The notes beneath the pieces were generated by a model. That model was not told the origin of the DNA, made no database searches, and saw nothing but the letters and a program-made list of their open reading frames with translations. This document shows, piece by piece, positions 14,784-20,712 of a stretch of DNA of 41,234 nucleotides (position 1 is the stretch's first letter; each line of letters starts with the position of its first letter). The translations under genes were made by a program, and so were the position numbers. The stretch is from Bacteroidales bacterium (GTDB taxonomy: Bacteria > Bacteroidota > Bacteroidia > Bacteroidales > P3), in assembly GCA_017477025.1 (NCBI GenBank), contig JAFUYA010000003.1, positions 1 to 41,234 of the forward strand, read 5' to 3'.

Positions 14784-14936
14784 TTAACTATAAGGGCAAT
14801 TATATTTTAATTTTTCTTTTAAAACTATTTCCCGCGGCTCTTGTTTTGAGTTCTTAATCTCTCCGCCGATTAGTTCCCATGTTGTAACGTGGCCCGGCTT
14901 TTCGTTGCCCCATTCATAATAGAATTTATTATTCAT
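14784..14936 (-). CDS. Small hypothetical protein, 50 aa
   Basis: Reading frame MNNKFYYEWGNEKPGHVTTW...LKYNCPYS with GAGGAGGG at good spacing; the ATG overlaps the end of the preceding gene by 8 bases. It looks like a compact beta-rich domain with aromatic residues. The overlap and ribosome site make it real with fair confidence. Function unknown. It ends 71 bases upstream of the next leader box. Confidence 0.7.
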   Translation of the reverse strand: MNNKFYYEWGNEKPGHVTTWELIGGEIKNSKQEPREIVLKEKLKYNCPYS

Positions 14937-15438
14937 TTTCGCCCTCCTCGTCATTTTCCGGAGTTAATAACTCTTTTAAAAAGTCCTCGAAAGTGTCTAA
15001 AGTTGCGTTATTATCAACTCTATAACATAGGCTTTCGATTTCGTCCTCTTGCTCCGGTGTGATTTCCTTAATCTCTAAATCATACAAAATATAGTTATAG
15101 CAAAAATTTAACATAGCCTCGTCTAATTCGTCATATATGCGGCGCTCTATGTCTAAATATTCAGCCATTTGGCCCGCTTTGTACAAATCAGAGCCGCAAC
15201 CGTCCCAACCCATTTCCTCGATTGCGTCATTAACCTTTTCGACATTTTCAGATATAAATTTAATAATATCTGAATAATAAATACTTGTGTTACTGTCGGC
15301 GATTTCGGATATTACATCACATAAATAGCGATAACTGGAATAATCGCACAAGTTGCGGGAATAATCACAATTTAAAGTGATAGCCCCTTTGAGTTCGTCC
15401 ACTGATAACATGTTTTTGTTTTCTGTTGAATTTTCCAT
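14929..15438 (-). CDS. Acidic hypothetical protein, 169 aa
   Basis: Start MENSTENKNMLSVDELKGAI is chosen since GCGAGG lies 9 bases upstream; the longer frame reads the leader box and is an artefact. Very acidic and Tyr-rich (CDYSRNLCDYSSYRYLCDVISEI, later DELDEAMLNFCYNYILYDLEI), ending ENDEEGENE. Mostly helical. It may counter host factors, as many phage early acidic proteins do, but there is no direct evidence. Preceded by the 66-aa gene whose stop overlaps its leader. Confidence 0.75.
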   Translation of the reverse strand: MENSTENKNMLSVDELKGAITLNCDYSRNLCDYSSYRYLCDVISEIADSNTSIYYSDIIKFISENVEKVNDAIEEMGWDGCGSDLYKAGQMAEYLDIERRIYDELDEAMLNFCYNYILYDLEIKEITPEQEDEIESLCYRVDNNATLDTFEDFLKELLTPENDEEGENE

Positions 15439-15439
15439 T

Positions 15440-15640
15440 TTAAACCTCGCTTTCATTTTGTTTGGAGTATTCGACATTGTAACTAATATTTACGGCTCTT
15501 AATTGGTGCTTATATTTCAAAATACAAGCGCTTAAAAACTCATCAATTTTAATCACTTTGCAACCCTCGCCCGGAGTTATAACCTCCATGCTATAAGGTT
15601 TTAAAATGTTTAAAATTTCCTGTTGTTTTACTTTTTTCAT
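15440..15640 (-). CDS. First leftward early gene, 66 aa
   Basis: Begins MKKVKQQEILNILKPYSMEV about 25 bases downstream of the likely transcription start of the early promoter; AAGGCGA is a weak ribosome site. The C-terminal codons cover a leader box (read as VEYSKQNESEV), so the box lies within this gene's end and upstream of the 169-aa gene. Alpha-beta with one Cys pair (GCKV and ACIL). No family recognised. Position right after the switch suggests a regulatory role, which is inference. Confidence 0.7.
   Translation of the reverse strand: MKKVKQQEILNILKPYSMEVITPGEGCKVIKIDEFLSACILKYKHQLRAVNISYNVEYSKQNESEV
15467..15476 (-). promoter_or_regulatory. Leader box TGTCGAATAC
   Basis: Box 29 bases before the ATG at 15438, within the 3' end of the 66-aa gene. 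From the box to the ATG it is nearly identical to the leader at 14674-14712. Pairs with the small RNA for 12 bases, then one bulged C, then 7 more. Confidence 0.7.
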
Positions 15641-15655
15641 TTAATCGCCTTAAAT

Positions 15656-15671
15656 ATTAGTACACTATTAG
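15656..15671. promoter_or_regulatory. Operator O1
   Basis: ATTAGTACACTATTAG, overlapping the -10 and start region of the leftward early promoter. Its reverse complement is nearly identical to O2 at 15699-15714. Confidence 0.7.
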
Positions 15672-15698
15672 TATAACAAATTTAAAAATATTATTCAA
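15670..15698 (-). promoter_or_regulatory. Leftward early promoter
   Basis: Minus strand TTGAAT (15693-15698), 17-base spacer, TATACT (15670-15675). O1 covers the -10/+1 region and O2 abuts the -35, so a bound repressor would block it. Confidence 0.8.
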
Positions 15699-15714
15699 CT
15701 ATTAGTGTACTAAT
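15699..15714. promoter_or_regulatory. Operator O2
   Basis: CTATTAGTGTACTAAT; its core is a near-palindrome TTAGT-GT-ACTAA. It lies between the two divergent promoters, next to the leftward -35. Confidence 0.7.
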
Positions 15715-15748
15715 TGTTACAAAACTTCATATAAATAGTGTAATTATG

Positions 15749-15777
15749 TTGCATTATTAGTAAACTAATGTTATACT
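15749..15777 (+). promoter_or_regulatory. Promoter of the AbrB-like regulator
   Basis: TTGCAT (15749-15754), 17-base spacer, TATACT (15772-15777). The spacer holds operator O3, so binding there would shut off the gene: likely autoregulation. Confidence 0.8.
15756..15769. promoter_or_regulatory. Operator O3
   Basis: ATTAGTAAACTAAT, a 14-base near-perfect palindrome (only the two central bases differ) placed exactly between the -35 and -10 of the rightward promoter. Confidence 0.75.
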
Positions 15778-15815
15778 GATAATGAGCCATAAATATATTA
15801 TGAAAGGAGGCCCAA

Positions 15816-16034
15816 ATGATAAGCAAATTCACTAAAGCCGGCTCAAGTGTCGCGGTCATTATTCCCTCAAGCGATTTAAAACGCTTAGGCATTAAATCAA
15901 AAGACTTTAAAAAATACTCTTTTGATATGCGAGTTAATGAGGACTCAAAGACAGTTATTTTATCCGGCTTTGCTTTGGATGAGTCATCAACCGGAACAGA
16001 TGACACAATCCCGGATGATGAAATCCCATTTTAA
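15816..16034 (+). CDS. AbrB/MazE-fold regulator with SSB-like C-terminal tip
   Basis: 72 residues, start ATG preceded by AAAGGAGG. Residues 1-50 (FTKAGSSVAVIIPSSDLKRLGIKSKD...VILSG) match the SpoVT-AbrB/MazE swapped-hairpin DNA-binding fold, including the usual Ile-Pro and Leu-Gly-Ile landmarks. The tail is acidic and ends DDTIPDDEIPF. The last six residues DDEIPF are the pattern by which bacterial SSB proteins recruit PriA, RecQ, RecO and others; I know no AbrB protein with it. It is the only evident repressor-type gene, sits on the divergent switch and probably binds O1-O3. No toxin gene adjoins it, so a plain antitoxin role is less likely. It ends at a terminator. Confidence 0.85.
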   Translation: MISKFTKAGSSVAVIIPSSDLKRLGIKSKDFKKYSFDMRVNEDSKTVILSGFALDESSTGTDDTIPDDEIPF

Positions 16035-16059
16035 TTATTCAATTATCAATGTACTAACA

Positions 16060-16093
16060 AAAAAGGCGGCTCCGAATACGGAAACGCCTTTTT
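16060..16093 (+). terminator. Terminator of the AbrB-like gene
   Basis: AAAAAGGCG (16060-16068) pairs with CGCCTTTTT (16085-16093), with an inner TCCG-AATA-CGGA hairpin. Symmetric A/T ends could also work leftward. Confidence 0.85.
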
Positions 16094-16133
16094 AATTGCC
16101 TAATTGTACATGTAAATATTACTTAATATGATA

Positions 16134-16161
16134 TTTACTTTTGTTAAATATCGTTTATAAT
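16134..16161 (+). promoter_or_regulatory. Promoter of the candidate small RNA
   Basis: TTTACT (16134-16139), 16-base spacer, TATAAT (16156-16161). The -10 region AATATCGTTTATAATGTTA differs by two bases from that of the packaging-operon promoter at 17511-17529, so the RNA and its targets may share a regulator. Start expected near 16168. Confidence 0.65.
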
Positions 16162-16167
16162 GTTAAT

Positions 16168-16279
16168 ACATACTTAGGCGACCTTGTGAGCGTTTCGCTC
16201 CTCTGTTGTTTGAGTATTCGACAATTTAAGCGGCCGGAGGAGTCCGGCGGCTTGCCGGGGGCTTTGCCTCCGGTTTTTT
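16168..16279 (+). ncRNA. Candidate trans-acting small RNA, antisense to phage leader boxes
   Basis: About 112 bases with no credible ORF. From the promoter it has a short hairpin GAGCG-TTT-CGCTC (16188-16200), an unpaired linker (16201-16230), and a GC-rich hairpin (CCGGAGG 16234-16240 with CCTCCGG 16267-16273, inner CCGGC/GCCGG) ending in TTTTTTC. The linker holds the reverse complement of the TGTCGAATAC box and CTCCTC (16198-16203), which can face an AGGAG ribosome site. 16204-16228 equals 2461-2485, so pairing with that leader spans 25 bases. Ten phage leaders carry the target, and their C/U differences face G16212, allowing C-G or U-G pairs. The architecture matches bacterial small RNAs. 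The alternative is a remnant of a lost leftward gene's leader. Confidence 0.65.
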
Positions 16280-16300
16280 CTTTTGCTTTATTTGAGTACA

Positions 16301-16400
16301 CAGATAAACAAAAAAGCGCATAATTATATTTATACAACTACGGATTAAAACCGATTATATAAAATATTTATGCGCTTTTTTCTGTTTTACTGTTTATCTG
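16301..16400 (+). repeat. Large imperfect hairpin 1 with conserved loop element
   Basis: A 14-bp perfect stem (16310-16323 with 16368-16381, AAAAAAGCGCATAA against its complement) encloses a 44-base loop. Flanking CAGATAAACA (16301-16310) and TGTTTATCTG (16391-16400) extend the pairing after a bulge. The loop carries a 24-base element (16341-16364, CGGATTAAAACCGATT...). Role unknown; possibly a structured RNA or a rightward terminator. Confidence 0.6.
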
Positions 16401-16405
16401 TTTTT

Positions 16406-16449
16406 GAAATGCCTTTAACGGACTAAAACCGACTATATAAAAGCATTTC
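16406..16449 (+). repeat. Hairpin 2 with the same loop element
   Basis: GAAATGC (16406-16412) pairs with GCATTTC (16443-16449). The loop repeats the 24-base element of hairpin 1 (16419-16442) with 22 of 24 identical; both changes are T to C at matching places. Stem sequences differ, so the loop is what is conserved. Confidence 0.6.
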
Positions 16450-17496
16450 CGCTCAAATATTTTTTATTTAGTTTTCAAGTAATTATTATATTACATCAGA
16501 GGCGGTCTAATCGTCAATATTTTATTACAAATTGTAAATATAAATAAATAGTAGTAAACAATAATAAATAAAAAATTTCTCCCCTCTCTCACTCGCGACC
16601 GGGAGGGGAGGCCGTAGAGGTTTATTTATATTATGTATTATAGTTTAATATGTTTATTATCGTTTAAGCGTTTATAACAGTTTATTAGCATTTAATAATG
16701 ATTAGTAATGTTAAAAAATTTCTCCCCTTTGGGGGTAAGAGAGGGGTAGAGGGGAGGGAGGCTAAAAAAGTATCAAGATATATAAGGCTTTTAAGGTTTC
16801 TCCCATGTCTCCCCTCTAATATAATAAAATAATGATGTTAATATATAATATATAGGGGTATGTGTAGGGCAAAAGTTAAAAAATACACGAGTTAAAAATT
16901 TTTGCGCTAAAGAGGGGAGAAAAGCCATGTATTTTTTAGATGATTAAATTTTTTAAAAATATGCTCATCTTAACAGTTAATAAAGTTTATTTTGTTTATT
17001 TGTGTTTAATGTCGCTAACTCGCTCGGGGCTTGGCTCTCCCTGTGTTACATAATATTTATTATAAGTATGTATCGAAACGATACATTAAAGGCTGAAGGC
17101 CTCGCCCTCATTGGTTTTTAGTGTACATCTTATTAAGTTAAAAACTTGATGTACATATAAAATTGAATTGTTTAGCCTGTTAGGTTGAAAAGTTAATTGT
17201 CCGGATTTGATACCGGGGCCCCCTCTTTTTTACCCCCATAGCAACCCAGAGGCCGGCGGCTCTCGGGGGCGGGAAGTACCCCTAATTATGCACTACATAA
17301 AATTTTCAGCCCTTTATCCCTTTATCCCTTTATAATTTTATTTTTGTAACCCCCTCCCCCCGCTTTTATACATAAAAATTTTAATAGTTTTTTCTCCCCT
17401 CTCTCCCGCAGAAAAAAAATATAAAAATATATAATTTTTAGGGCTTATACACATAGTAAACGATACTAAACGAAATATAGAAAAGTTTATAAAATG
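16450..17496. other. Non-coding region with repeated boxes, possible origin or packaging site
   Basis: No credible ORF in over 1 kb. It carries many copies of a GAGAGGGGAG-type box in both directions: 16576-16590, 16719-16728, 16739-16746, 16748-16756, 16808-16817, 16911-16920, 17391-17405, and one more at 17624-17633. Between them lie AT-rich GTTTATTATC-like stretches, three tandem CCCTTTAT copies (17310-17333), GC-rich islands (16591-16620, 17205-17285), a perfect hairpin ATGTATCG-AAA-CGATACAT (17068-17086) and an inverted repeat TGTACATC/GATGTACA (17122-17155) with an inner AAGTT/AACTT stem. Iteron-like repeats beside AT-rich DNA and just before terminase suggest a replication origin or packaging site. 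Confidence 0.55.
17310..17333. repeat. Three tandem copies of CCCTTTAT
   Basis: Perfect 8-bp tandem repeat in the non-coding region before the packaging operon; possible protein-binding iterons. Confidence 0.6.
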
Positions 17497-17525
17497 TTGA
17501 TGTTATTTGTATTATCGTTTATTAT
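17497..17525 (+). promoter_or_regulatory. Packaging/head operon promoter
   Basis: TTGATG (17497-17502), 17-base spacer, TATTAT (17520-17525). The sequence ATTATCGTTTATTATGT around the -10 (17511-17527) recurs exactly at the capsid promoter (23820-23836). A leader box lies about 10 bases downstream of the expected start. Confidence 0.75.
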
Positions 17526-17540
17526 GTTATTAAAAAATAT

Positions 17541-17550
17541 TGTCGAATAC
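17541..17550 (+). promoter_or_regulatory. Leader box TGTCGAATAC
   Basis: Near the 5' end of the packaging operon RNA but about 136 bases before the first ATG, farther than other boxes. About 17 pairs with the small RNA including one U-G. Confidence 0.7.
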
Positions 17551-17686
17551 TTAAATTTGAATATTTGAAAACGCCTATTATGTCGTATATTGCATAACAA
17601 CTCTCAAAAGTTTTTACGGTACAGAGAGGGGAGGCCGGCACTAAGCGTTTGCTTATATTCAGCACTCAAACAAAAGGAGAGAATTT

Positions 17687-18340
17687 ATGGCAAATGCTAA
17701 CAAAAACAAAGCCGCTAAAAGTACGGCGGCAAAAACTCAACAGAAAAATGAAACTGTTAAAAAAGGCGTAACTTATACTTTTGCCGGAGAGTATTATTGT
17801 AGAGATGACAGAGGTTTACTTGCAAAAGTTTATGAGTTAGCCGTAACTTTTCCGGAATTGCTTGCTAATCCGTTATCAGCATTTAAAAAAGGCGTTAATG
17901 AAACAGGTAATCCGATACGTAATCTTATGGTTAAAAAGTATCCGGATTATACATCTGTTAGAACTTATAGCGTAATTAAATGCGAAAACAATACAGGCGC
18001 AAAACCTAAAAAGGCTAATGACATTGAAATAATGAATGTTGAGCAATTACAACAGTTTATAGATGAAAATGATTTAGGTATCAATACAGAAATCTATAAT
18101 AATGATGTAGTTAAAATTCGTGAAATGATAACATTGGCTCAAGATGATCCGGAAAAATTTGAAACTGTTTACGCTGAGCAAGTTAAAGAGTACGAATACA
18201 ATAAAGAGTTAGAGGCTCTTAATGATGACAATGCAACAGGCGAAACAACAGACGAGGCAACAACTGACTCTACAAATGATGAGGATGTTGATGATTTACT
18301 TGACGATTTAGACGGAGACGAAAACGGTACTAATGAGTAA
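17687..18340 (+). CDS. Hypothetical acidic-tail protein before terminase, 217 aa
   Basis: First gene of the rightward operon with a strong AAAGGAGAG ribosome site. The N-terminal 25 residues are Lys/Ala/Asn-rich and likely unstructured. The middle (TYTFAGEYYCRDDRGLLAKV...TSVRTYSVIKCEN) looks like a small beta-rich domain. A helical part follows, then a very acidic end (DEDVDDLLDDLDGDENGTNE). It overlaps the small terminase candidate by 8 bases. It might aid packaging or be a capsid-associated protein. No family recognised. Confidence 0.8.
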   Translation: MANANKNKAAKSTAAKTQQKNETVKKGVTYTFAGEYYCRDDRGLLAKVYELAVTFPELLANPLSAFKKGVNETGNPIRNLMVKKYPDYTSVRTYSVIKCENNTGAKPKKANDIEIMNVEQLQQFIDENDLGINTEIYNNDVVKIREMITLAQDDPEKFETVYAEQVKEYEYNKELEALNDDNATGETTDEATTDSTNDEDVDDLLDDLDGDENGTNE

Positions 18341-18713
18341 CGAATTTCAACCACCCGTACAAAATAAAGTAATGATAACGTGGGTAAACGGAGTACCGGA
18401 GCCTACGTACGGAAAAATAGTAAATACTCAATCGGTAAAGAAGTTGGCCCAAGTGGCCGCCTCTTTGCCGTATGAGGGAGAATGGGATGAGGAACTTGAG
18501 ATGTATGTACTTGAGCCTCGTTTCAAAGGAATGACTAATATTGAGGTCATGTGGATAAGATTAGCGGAAAAAGCCGCTAACGGAGATACGGGAGCCATGA
18601 ATATGATATTTGATAGGATTTTAGGTAAACCAAAACAAAGTGTCGAGACGGCCTCTGTATCAATGACTTATCAAGAGTTTTTAAGTGAATTGGCAAAACA
18701 TAACGAGGCTTAA
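18333..18713 (+). CDS. Probable small terminase subunit
   Basis: 126 residues. Position directly before the large terminase and the C-terminal part NIEVMWIRLAEKAANGDTGAMNMIFDRILGKPKQSVE resemble short small-terminase-like proteins (a helical segment followed by the Gly-Lys-Pro turn often seen in DUF5681-type proteins). It would recognise phage DNA and present it to the large subunit. No clear N-terminal helix-turn-helix is visible, so the call rests mainly on context. Overlaps its upstream neighbour by 8 bases. Confidence 0.7.
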   Translation: MSNEFQPPVQNKVMITWVNGVPEPTYGKIVNTQSVKKLAQVAASLPYEGEWDEELEMYVLEPRFKGMTNIEVMWIRLAEKAANGDTGAMNMIFDRILGKPKQSVETASVSMTYQEFLSELAKHNEA

Positions 18714-18714
18714 A

Positions 18715-20301
18715 GTGGATGAGCAACTTGTACAAATACACAATAAACTAACTAATGACTTTATTTATTTTGCTCATAATTGTTTGAGAATTAAAAATAA
18801 AGCCGGTAAGGTAGTGCCGTTTGACTTAAATAAAGTACAGTTGTATATCCATAAAGCCGTTGAGGAACAGAAAAAGAAAACGGGCCGCGTAAGAGTTCTT
18901 ATCCCAAAAGCAAGACAGGGAGGTATATCTACGTATGTGGCGGGCCGTTTTTATCATAAGAATAACCGTTTGGGTAATATATCTACTTTCATATTATCTC
19001 ATCAAGCAACTACTACGGGCGCTCTTTTCAAAATGGTGGATAGATACCATGAGTTGTGTCCGGAGTCGGCTAAACCGGCGGCAGTAGTTAGTAATAAGAG
19101 ACAACTTATTTTTGATAATGGCTCAGAATATACAGTAGGTACCGCCGGAAGTGGAGACGTTGGCAGAGGCTTTACAACTCAACTATTACACTTATCAGAG
19201 GCGGCATTTTTTGAGAATACTGACGATATACAAACAGGAATTTTGCAATCTGTATCAGAGGAAGATGATACAGAAATTTTTATTGAGTCCACCGGTAACG
19301 GTATGGGTAATTGGTTTTATAGGGCTTGTATGGAGGCCGCAAAGGGCGAGGGAGACTATTTGCTCCTATTTATCCCATGGTTTTGGATGGATGAATACCG
19401 TAGGCCCGTACCTACTGATTTTATGGTAACAGAGGAGGAGCAATCCTTAAAGGATACATACGGCTTAGATAATGAGCAAATTTATTGGCGCCGTTGTAAA
19501 ATAAAAGATTTGGGTAGCGAGTGGAAATTCATGCAAGAGTACCCCGCTAATATTATGGAGTGTTTTCAAACATCCGGCGATCCGTTGATTAACGCTGAAA
19601 AGGCTATGAGAGCGAGAAAAAGGAAAGTTGCTATAAACTTAAACGATCCTTTAATTGCCGGCTTTGATCCAAAAGGAAGTGGTAAAGATACGGCTGATTT
19701 AGTCCTTAGACGTGGGAATGTAGTACCAATGTATAAGGAATGGGCTGAGGTTATGGAGCCTATGGAATATGTCGGAAAATTGGCTAATTTAATTGACACT
19801 CATCATATCGACAAACTTTTTATAGATTATGGTTATGGGGACGCTATCGCAAGCCGATTAAAAGAATTAGGTTATGGCGATATTGTACAAACTGTTAATT
19901 TTTCTGAACGTCCTATCGAGGACGATAAATACTTAAATAAGAGGGCAGAAATGGCGTGTAATGCTCGTGATTGGATTGAGGAGGATAATAAATCTATTCC
20001 GGATGACGAGGCATTTTATACCGACTTGCTTTGTGTCCCTCGTGCAAAAGAGACATCAAGAGGTTTAATTTATATTGAAAGTAAAGATAATATCCGTAAG
20101 GTTTATGGCAGATCGCCGGGTATCTCTGACGCATTTTGGCTAACTTTCGCTTATCCGGTAAGGAAACAAAAAGCCGGAGAAAAATTTAGAAAAGTTGGTG
20201 TTGATAATGCCGGTAGAAATTCCGGGCCTTTGAAAACATTAAACAGGATAAGACGTAGTAAGAATAAAGATATAGGAGGTATTAACTTATGGCAACATTA
20301 G
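18715..20301 (+). CDS. Large terminase subunit
   Basis: 528 residues from GTG at 18715, chosen because GAGG lies upstream and it starts just after the small-subunit stop; a longer GTG start at 18685 has no such site. Walker A-like PKARQGGIST (about 65-73), then HQATTTGALF, and Walker B LLHLSEAAFF (about 157-166) form the packaging ATPase. The C-terminal nuclease begins GFDPKGSGKDTADLVLRRG and continues with FIDYGYGDAIASRL, supplying metal-binding Asp residues. It cuts concatemers and drives DNA into the prohead. Confidence 0.95.
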   Translation: MDEQLVQIHNKLTNDFIYFAHNCLRIKNKAGKVVPFDLNKVQLYIHKAVEEQKKKTGRVRVLIPKARQGGISTYVAGRFYHKNNRLGNISTFILSHQATTTGALFKMVDRYHELCPESAKPAAVVSNKRQLIFDNGSEYTVGTAGSGDVGRGFTTQLLHLSEAAFFENTDDIQTGILQSVSEEDDTEIFIESTGNGMGNWFYRACMEAAKGEGDYLLLFIPWFWMDEYRRPVPTDFMVTEEEQSLKDTYGLDNEQIYWRRCKIKDLGSEWKFMQEYPANIMECFQTSGDPLINAEKAMRARKRKVAINLNDPLIAGFDPKGSGKDTADLVLRRGNVVPMYKEWAEVMEPMEYVGKLANLIDTHHIDKLFIDYGYGDAIASRLKELGYGDIVQTVNFSERPIEDDKYLNKRAEMACNARDWIEEDNKSIPDDEAFYTDLLCVPRAKETSRGLIYIESKDNIRKVYGRSPGISDAFWLTFAYPVRKQKAGEKFRKVGVDNAGRNSGPLKTLNRIRRSKNKDIGGINLWQH

Positions 20302-20702
20302 CGGTAATTTTTGGTGCAATAGGTACGGCGATCGGAACGGCAGTAGGTGGCGGTGGTATTGCCGCAGGTATAGCGGCCGGTGGTGCCGTAATGGCCGGTA
20401 CGGCGGCGGCAAGTACGGCGGCCGTTGTAGGTGGTGCCGTTGCAACAGGTTTAGCGGTTGGTGGTCTTGCGTACGGGGCTACGAAATTAGGACAGAAAAT
20501 GGGAGAGTCTAAGGGGGCTGAAAAGGCGGCGAGTGCGTTTGCCTCTCAGCAATCAGCGGCGTCATCATCCGGCTCAACAGAAACGGCAAGCACAACAAGT
20601 ACAGGAACGGCACAATCTCGCTCTTTGTCTTTACTTAGCACATCATCAAGCGGTGTATTAGGTAATGCTCCAGTTGGCAGACGTGCAATCTTAGGAAATT
20701 AG
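20289..20702 (+). CDS. Gly/Ala-rich membrane-active virion-type protein, 137 aa
   Basis: The N-terminal 80 residues are Gly/Ala/Val-rich hydrophobic segments (VIFGAIGTAIGTAVGGGGIAA, and VGGAVATGLAVGGLAYGATKL), then a Ser/Thr-rich tail. AGGAGGT gives a strong start, overlapping the terminase end by 13 bases. In podoviruses a small hydrophobic protein near the portal may be an ejection or head-tail protein that enters the membrane. A holin is possible but placement among structural genes is against it. No family recognised. Confidence 0.75.
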   Translation: MATLAVIFGAIGTAIGTAVGGGGIAAGIAAGGAVMAGTAAASTAAVVGGAVATGLAVGGLAYGATKLGQKMGESKGAEKAASAFASQQSAASSSGSTETASTTSTGTAQSRSLSLLSTSSSGVLGNAPVGRRAILGN

Positions 20703-20712
20703 GGAGGTTAAA

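Noticed and set aside
15710-16006. 98-codon minus-strand frame opposite the AbrB-like gene
   Set aside because: No ribosome site; it is antisense to a well-supported gene and covers the promoter and operators.
16214-16223. The box at 16223 as leader of a leftward gene
   Set aside because: Leftward of it there is no ORF: the next ATG is followed by an early stop. The rightward unit with promoter and terminator explains it better, though a decayed leader is not fully excluded.
16141-16337. Overlapping 60-codon frames on both strands across the small RNA region
   Set aside because: They cross terminator hairpins, have no ribosome site, and their residues (Gly/Pro runs from the GC-rich hairpin) look non-coding.
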